DNA of 64,000 nucleotides from an uncultured Oscillospiraceae bacterium (GTDB lineage Bacteria > Bacillota > Clostridia > Oscillospirales > Acutalibacteraceae), in the NCBI GenBank assembly GCA_902492895.1, contig CABUNG010000008.1:19045-83044 (forward strand), in the 5' to 3' direction. Below, one piece after another: positions 60,673 to 64,000 of this stretch. Under the pieces are notes generated by a model. That model was not told the DNA's origin. It did not search any database and was given only the letters and a program-made list of their open reading frames with translations. The translations under genes were made by a program, and so were the position numbers. The first letter of the stretch is position 1. Every line of letters begins with the position of its first letter.

Positions 60673-60716
60673 AAGAGCGGACAGGAATGTGGTCACCATT
60701 CCTGTCCGCTCTTTTT
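60673..60716 (+). terminator. Terminator after the MBOAT/SGNH pair
   Basis: A 17-base-pair stem AAGAGCGGACAGGAATG/CATTCCTGTCCGCTCTT with a seven-base loop, followed by TTTT. Confidence 0.92.
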
Positions 60717-60816
60717 TAACCCTTATGCGGTCGTTTGGGCTCTGTCAAGAGATTTTTTATTTTTTAGGTGCCAAACTTCCATCTCCTTTTTTAGTTGTTT
60801 TTGCGAAGAGCGCCTA

Positions 60817-60845
60817 TTGACAAGCCCCTACATATTGTTTATAAT
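60817..60845 (+). promoter_or_regulatory. Predicted sigma-A promoter of the nrdD operon
   Basis: TTGACA (60817-60822) and TATAAT (60840-60845) with 17-base spacing. Confidence 0.85.
60825..60840 (+). promoter_or_regulatory. Candidate NrdR box 1
   Basis: CCCCTACATATTGTTT matches the NrdR consensus ACACWATATATWGTGT at 12 of 16 positions. It lies in the promoter spacer and touches the -10. Weaker than box 2. Confidence 0.45.
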
Positions 60846-60867
60846 TGTCTCCGGATTCCAAAATCGT

Positions 60868-60883
60868 CCACAACATATAGTGT
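60868..60883 (+). promoter_or_regulatory. Candidate NrdR box 2
   Basis: CCACAACATATAGTGT matches the NrdR consensus at 14 of 16 positions, just downstream of the expected transcription start. It stands 43 bases (about four helical turns) from box 1, suiting cooperative repression by NrdR. Confidence 0.65.
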
Positions 60884-60915
60884 GCCCACTCAGCACCTAT
60901 CAAAGGAGACTCGCC

Positions 60916-63186
60916 ATGATCACCTGCATTAGGAAACGCGACGGCCGCACCCGTCCGTTCGACACCGAAAAAATCGCCAACGCCATATATAAGGCCGCTC
61001 AGGCCATCGGCGGACACGATTATCAGACCTCGCTGGCCCTGGCCAACCGGGTATCCACCGAATTGGAGGCACAGCTCGGTGAGACCCCGCCGACCGTGGA
61101 GCAGGTTCAGGACACGGTGGAACGGGTCTTGATTGAAAACGGACATGCCCGCACGGCGAAAGAATTTATCCTCTATCGGGCCGAGCGGACCCGCATCCGC
61201 GAGATGAACACCCGCTTAATGAAAACCATGGAGGATCTCACCTTCCAGGACGCCAAGGACAACGACGTCAAGCGTGAAAACGCCAATATCGACGGCGATT
61301 CCCCCATGGGCACTATGCTGAAATACGGCTCGGAAAGCGCCAAACAATTTTATGAGATGTTCATTCTCAAGCCCGCCCATTCCGAGGCCCACCGCAACGG
61401 GGACATCCATATCCATGATTTGGATTTTCTGACTTTGACCACCACCTGCTGCCAAATCGATATCCAAAAGCTGTTTCGCGGCGGGTTCGGCACAGGCCAC
61501 GGTTTCCTGCGGGAACCCAATGACATTGCGAGCTATGCGGCGCTGGCCTGCATCGCCATCCAGTCCAATCAGAACGATCAGCACGGGGGCCAGAGCATCC
61601 CGAACTTCGATTACGGGATGGCGGACGGCGTCAAAAAAACCTACCGCCGCCTTTACCGCCAGAATCTCGCCCGGGCGCTGGATCTCCTGACCGACGCGAA
61701 AGAGCCGGAAGAAACGGCCAAAAAGCTGATCGCGGCCGTCGAGGATGAAACCGGCACAACAGCCTCTTTGTCGGGCGGCAACGGTTTCGATGAGGCGGTT
61801 CTCGAAGCGCTTTCGGAAACCGTCGACTGTCCCATGGCGGAAAAAATTCTCGCGTTCGTCCGCAAACGGGCGGATGAGGAGACCGACCGTGCGACGTACC
61901 AGGCCATGGAAGCGCTGGTTCACAATCTCAACACCATGCATTCCCGGGCCGGCGCGCAGATCCCTTTCAGTTCCATCAACTACGGCCTGGATACCACGCC
62001 GGAAGGCCGGATGGTGATCCGCAACGTCCTCCTCGCCACCGAAGCAGGACTCGGCAACGGTGAAACGCCGATCTTCCCGATTCACATATTCAAAATCAAG
62101 GACGGCATCAACTACAACCCGGGCGAGCCGAACTACGATCTTTTCAAGCTGGCCTGCCGCGTCAGCGCCAAGCGCCTGTTCCCGAATTTTTCCTTCATTG
62201 ACGCTCCCTTCAATCTCAAGTATTACAAGCCCGGCGATCCGAACACCGAATGCGCCTACATGGGCTGCCGCACCCGCGTTATGGCCAATTCCTACGACCC
62301 CTCCCGCGAGGTGGTCTTCGGCCGGGGGAACCTGTCTTTCACGTCTGTCAACCTCCCCCGTATCGCCATCCGCAGTCACGGCAACGTCGATTTCTTCTTC
62401 GAGGAACTGGACCGCAAAATCGATCTCGTCATCGATCAGCTTCTCGAACGGTTCGAGGTGCAGTGCAAAAAGAAGGTGCGCAACTACACCTTCCTGATGG
62501 GCCAGGGCGTCTGGATCGATTCGGACAAGCTGGATCCGGACGACGAAGTGCGGGAAGTGCTCAAGCACGGCACTCTGACACTCGGTTTCATCGGTCTCGC
62601 GGAATGCCTCAAATCCCTGCTGGGAGCCCATCACGGGGAAAGCCGGGAGGCGCAGAACCTGGGACTGGAGATTGTGGGCTACATGCGCAAACGGATGGAT
62701 GAGGCTTGCCAGAAGTACCACTTGAATTTCTCCCTGATCGCCACCCCCGCCGAGGGCCTGTCCGGCCGGTTCGTCCGGATCGACCGGCAGAAATACGGAT
62801 CCATCCCCGGCGTGACCGATCGGCCGTATTACACCAACTCGTTCCATGTTCCGGTTTATTACGATATCAACGCGTTCGATAAAATCGCGATCGAGGCGCC
62901 TTATCACGATCTGACCAACGGCGGCCACATCACGTATGTGGAACTCGACGGCGATCCCTCTGAAAACCTGGAGGCCTTTGAAACCGTGATCCGGGCCATG
63001 AAGGAAGCGGGCGTCGGCTATGGCTCGATCAACCATCCGGTCGATCGGGATCCGGTCTGCGGCTACACCGGTATCATCGGGGATGTCTGTCCCCGATGCG
63101 GCCGCCGCGAAGGCGAGGCCCTTTCCCCCGAAAAAATTGCGGAGCTGCGCAAAATGTATCCCAATATGCCCTGTTCCTGCCATTAA
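60916..63186 (+). CDS. nrdD: Anaerobic ribonucleoside-triphosphate reductase large part (NrdD without glycyl-radical domain)
   Basis: 756 residues from an ATG with AAAGGAG. An ATP-cone (MITCIRKRDGRTRPFDTEKI) is followed by the NrdD barrel: DIHIHDLDFLTLTTTCCQID, GGQSIPNFDYGMADGVKK, NYTFLMGQGVW. The C-terminus has the zinc site CGYTGIIGDVCPRCGR and ends NMPCSCH. The usual final RxxGYL glycyl-radical motif is absent; it occurs in the next small ORF. The two proteins must assemble to act. Makes dNTPs anaerobically. Confidence 0.93.
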   Translation: MITCIRKRDGRTRPFDTEKIANAIYKAAQAIGGHDYQTSLALANRVSTELEAQLGETPPTVEQVQDTVERVLIENGHARTAKEFILYRAERTRIREMNTRLMKTMEDLTFQDAKDNDVKRENANIDGDSPMGTMLKYGSESAKQFYEMFILKPAHSEAHRNGDIHIHDLDFLTLTTTCCQIDIQKLFRGGFGTGHGFLREPNDIASYAALACIAIQSNQNDQHGGQSIPNFDYGMADGVKKTYRRLYRQNLARALDLLTDAKEPEETAKKLIAAVEDETGTTASLSGGNGFDEAVLEALSETVDCPMAEKILAFVRKRADEETDRATYQAMEALVHNLNTMHSRAGAQIPFSSINYGLDTTPEGRMVIRNVLLATEAGLGNGETPIFPIHIFKIKDGINYNPGEPNYDLFKLACRVSAKRLFPNFSFIDAPFNLKYYKPGDPNTECAYMGCRTRVMANSYDPSREVVFGRGNLSFTSVNLPRIAIRSHGNVDFFFEELDRKIDLVIDQLLERFEVQCKKKVRNYTFLMGQGVWIDSDKLDPDDEVREVLKHGTLTLGFIGLAECLKSLLGAHHGESREAQNLGLEIVGYMRKRMDEACQKYHLNFSLIATPAEGLSGRFVRIDRQKYGSIPGVTDRPYYTNSFHVPVYYDINAFDKIAIEAPYHDLTNGGHITYVELDGDPSENLEAFETVIRAMKEAGVGYGSINHPVDRDPVCGYTGIIGDVCPRCGRREGEALSPEKIAELRKMYPNMPCSCH

Positions 63187-63222
63187 CACACCCATTTCAA
63201 TATAGAAAGGACAGACTCGTAT

Positions 63223-63393
63223 ATGGAAAAGACCACCGCTGCAGGAGAAAACGTCGGATTTGAGCGCATTCGCCGGATTACCGGTTATCTGGTCGGCACC
63301 CTCGATCATTTCAACGACGCGAAATACGCCGAGGTGCAGGACCGCGTTAAGCACTCGATGGGGACCGGCACCGGCGAACTGGAGCAAATCTGA
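63223..63393 (+). CDS. Separate glycyl-radical domain of NrdD (56 aa)
   Basis: MEKTTAAGENVGFERIRRIT then GYLVGTLDHFNDAKYAEVQD then RVKHS and a short tail. RITGYL with Gly21 is the NrdD glycyl-radical site, normally at the very C-terminus of a single chain. It has its own ATG and a GAAAGGA 11 bases upstream, 36 bases after the nrdD stop, in the same frame. Because it has its own start and initiation signal, it looks like a genuine split gene. The radical would be formed by NrdG, encoded next. Confidence 0.9.
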   Translation: MEKTTAAGENVGFERIRRITGYLVGTLDHFNDAKYAEVQDRVKHSMGTGTGELEQI

Positions 63394-63409
63394 AGCACGT
63401 TGTCCCCAA

Positions 63410-63443
63410 AAAAGCGCCAACGGCTATGCCCGCTGGCGCTTTT
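63410..63443 (+). terminator. Hairpin between the radical-domain ORF and nrdG
   Basis: AAAAGCGCCA pairs with TGGCGCTTTT, with an inner ACGG/CCG(C) extension, followed by ATC rather than a T run beyond the stem. It may be a partial terminator lowering nrdG expression relative to nrdD. Confidence 0.55.
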
Positions 63444-63478
63444 ATCACGGATTTTTCTCACAGGAAGGAGCCGTCAAT

Positions 63479-63985
63479 ATGGCCATCATCCGTCTGGCGG
63501 GCGTCATCCGGGAATCCATTGTGGACGGTCCGGGATTCCGCTTTGTCGTATTCACACAGGGGTGTCCTCACCACTGCCCCGGCTGTCAGAATCCCGACAC
63601 CCACGATCCGGCGGGAGGATACGACGGCGATACCGATCGTCTGTTTGAAGAATTCTGCAAGAATCCTCTCCTCGCAGGCATCACGTTTTCGGGCGGCGAT
63701 CCCTTCCTGCAGCCCCTGCCGCTGGTGGATCTGGCCCGCAAGGTCCACGCGCAGTGGAAAAACGTGATCACCTATACGGGATACACCATCGAGTATCTGA
63801 TGGCCCATTTGGAGGAACACGAGGGGTGGCGGGAACTGCTTCTGGCCACCGACCGCTTGGTGGACGGCCCGTTTATCGAATCCCTGCGGTCTCCCCTGCT
63901 TCATTTCCGGGGCTCCTCCAATCAGCGGGTCTTGGATCCGGCCGCCTCCCTGGCCGCCGGCCGGCCTGTGGAAGTGGATTTCTGA
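63479..63985 (+). CDS. nrdG: Anaerobic ribonucleotide reductase activating enzyme NrdG
   Basis: 168 residues from an ATG with GGAAGGAG. Radical-SAM cluster CPHHCPGCQNPDTHD (CxxxCxxC), then TFSGGDPFLQP and ITYTGYTIEYL. It uses S-adenosylmethionine and reduced flavodoxin to install the glycyl radical on NrdD, here on the separate small subunit. The C-terminal FRGSSNQRVLD is typical. Confidence 0.96.
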   Translation: MAIIRLAGVIRESIVDGPGFRFVVFTQGCPHHCPGCQNPDTHDPAGGYDGDTDRLFEEFCKNPLLAGITFSGGDPFLQPLPLVDLARKVHAQWKNVITYTGYTIEYLMAHLEEHEGWRELLLATDRLVDGPFIESLRSPLLHFRGSSNQRVLDPAASLAAGRPVEVDF

Positions 63986-64000
63986 TTCTGCACAGACAGG

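Noticed and set aside
61216..63420. A 734-codon open frame antisense to nrdD
   Set aside because: It mirrors the codon bias of nrdD, has no family motifs and no RBS. GC-rich coding sequence often opens long antisense frames.

Overview
The window reads as ordinary chromosome of an anaerobic, moderately GC-rich Firmicute, most likely class Clostridia (Oscillospiraceae/Ruminococcaceae-like). Supporting features are a Gram-positive PolC, the CtsR-McsA-McsB-ClpC stress operon, class III anaerobic ribonucleotide reductase, an L-box lysine riboswitch, DUF1836 and DUF975 proteins, and sigma-A promoters of the TTGACA-N17-TATAAT type. I see no tRNA, rRNA, CRISPR array, insertion sequence or prophage.

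Layout. 1-6.1 kb (minus): histidine operon hisZ-hisG-hisD-hisC-hisB-hisA::hisI-hisE, with an unusual HisA-HisI fusion and no hisH or hisF between hisB and hisA. 6.1-17.7 kb (minus): pyrH-frr-uppS-cdsA-dxr-rseP-ispG-polC-EamA, an envelope, isoprenoid and replication operon. 17.8-23.6 kb (minus): ilvD, a membrane protein, a transglutaminase-like lipoprotein, lysS and greA. 23.7-28.1 kb (plus): an ABC exporter, then aroF behind a tyrosine-codon leader peptide and attenuator, then a HAD phosphatase. 28.1-32.2 kb: an unknown membrane protein and an AraC regulator facing galK-galT. 32.2-35.3 kb: a tiny Cys-rich protein inside a terminator, a polysaccharide deacetylase, an amidase and a membrane-anchored protein. 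35.4-39.7 kb (minus): DUF1836-NfeD-flotillin-DUF975-zinc ribbon membrane module. 39.9-42.7 kb: a two-component system whose kinase carries an in-frame amber codon. 42.8-47.3 kb: queA and a lysine-riboswitch-controlled asd-dapA-dapB. 47.3-54.3 kb: FAD oxidoreductase, MscS, and ctsR-mcsA-mcsB-clpC. 54.4-60.7 kb is an accessory stretch: tandem Gly/Cys-rich mini membrane proteins, a BtrH-like protein, a PH-domain/E2-like acyltransferase pair, and an AT-rich MBOAT plus SGNH/ILEI-like pair. 60.8-64 kb: anaerobic ribonucleotide reductase, with the glycyl-radical domain in its own small ORF, followed by nrdG.

The strongest non-routine signals are: (i) a complete transcription attenuator for aroF (leader peptide with clustered Tyr codons, antiterminator and terminator); (ii) the split NrdD; (iii) the HisA-HisI fusion; (iv) three damaged reading frames (kinase amber, zinc-ribbon G6 frameshift, stop codon in a lipoprotein signal peptide); and (v) several very short genes that are easily missed.
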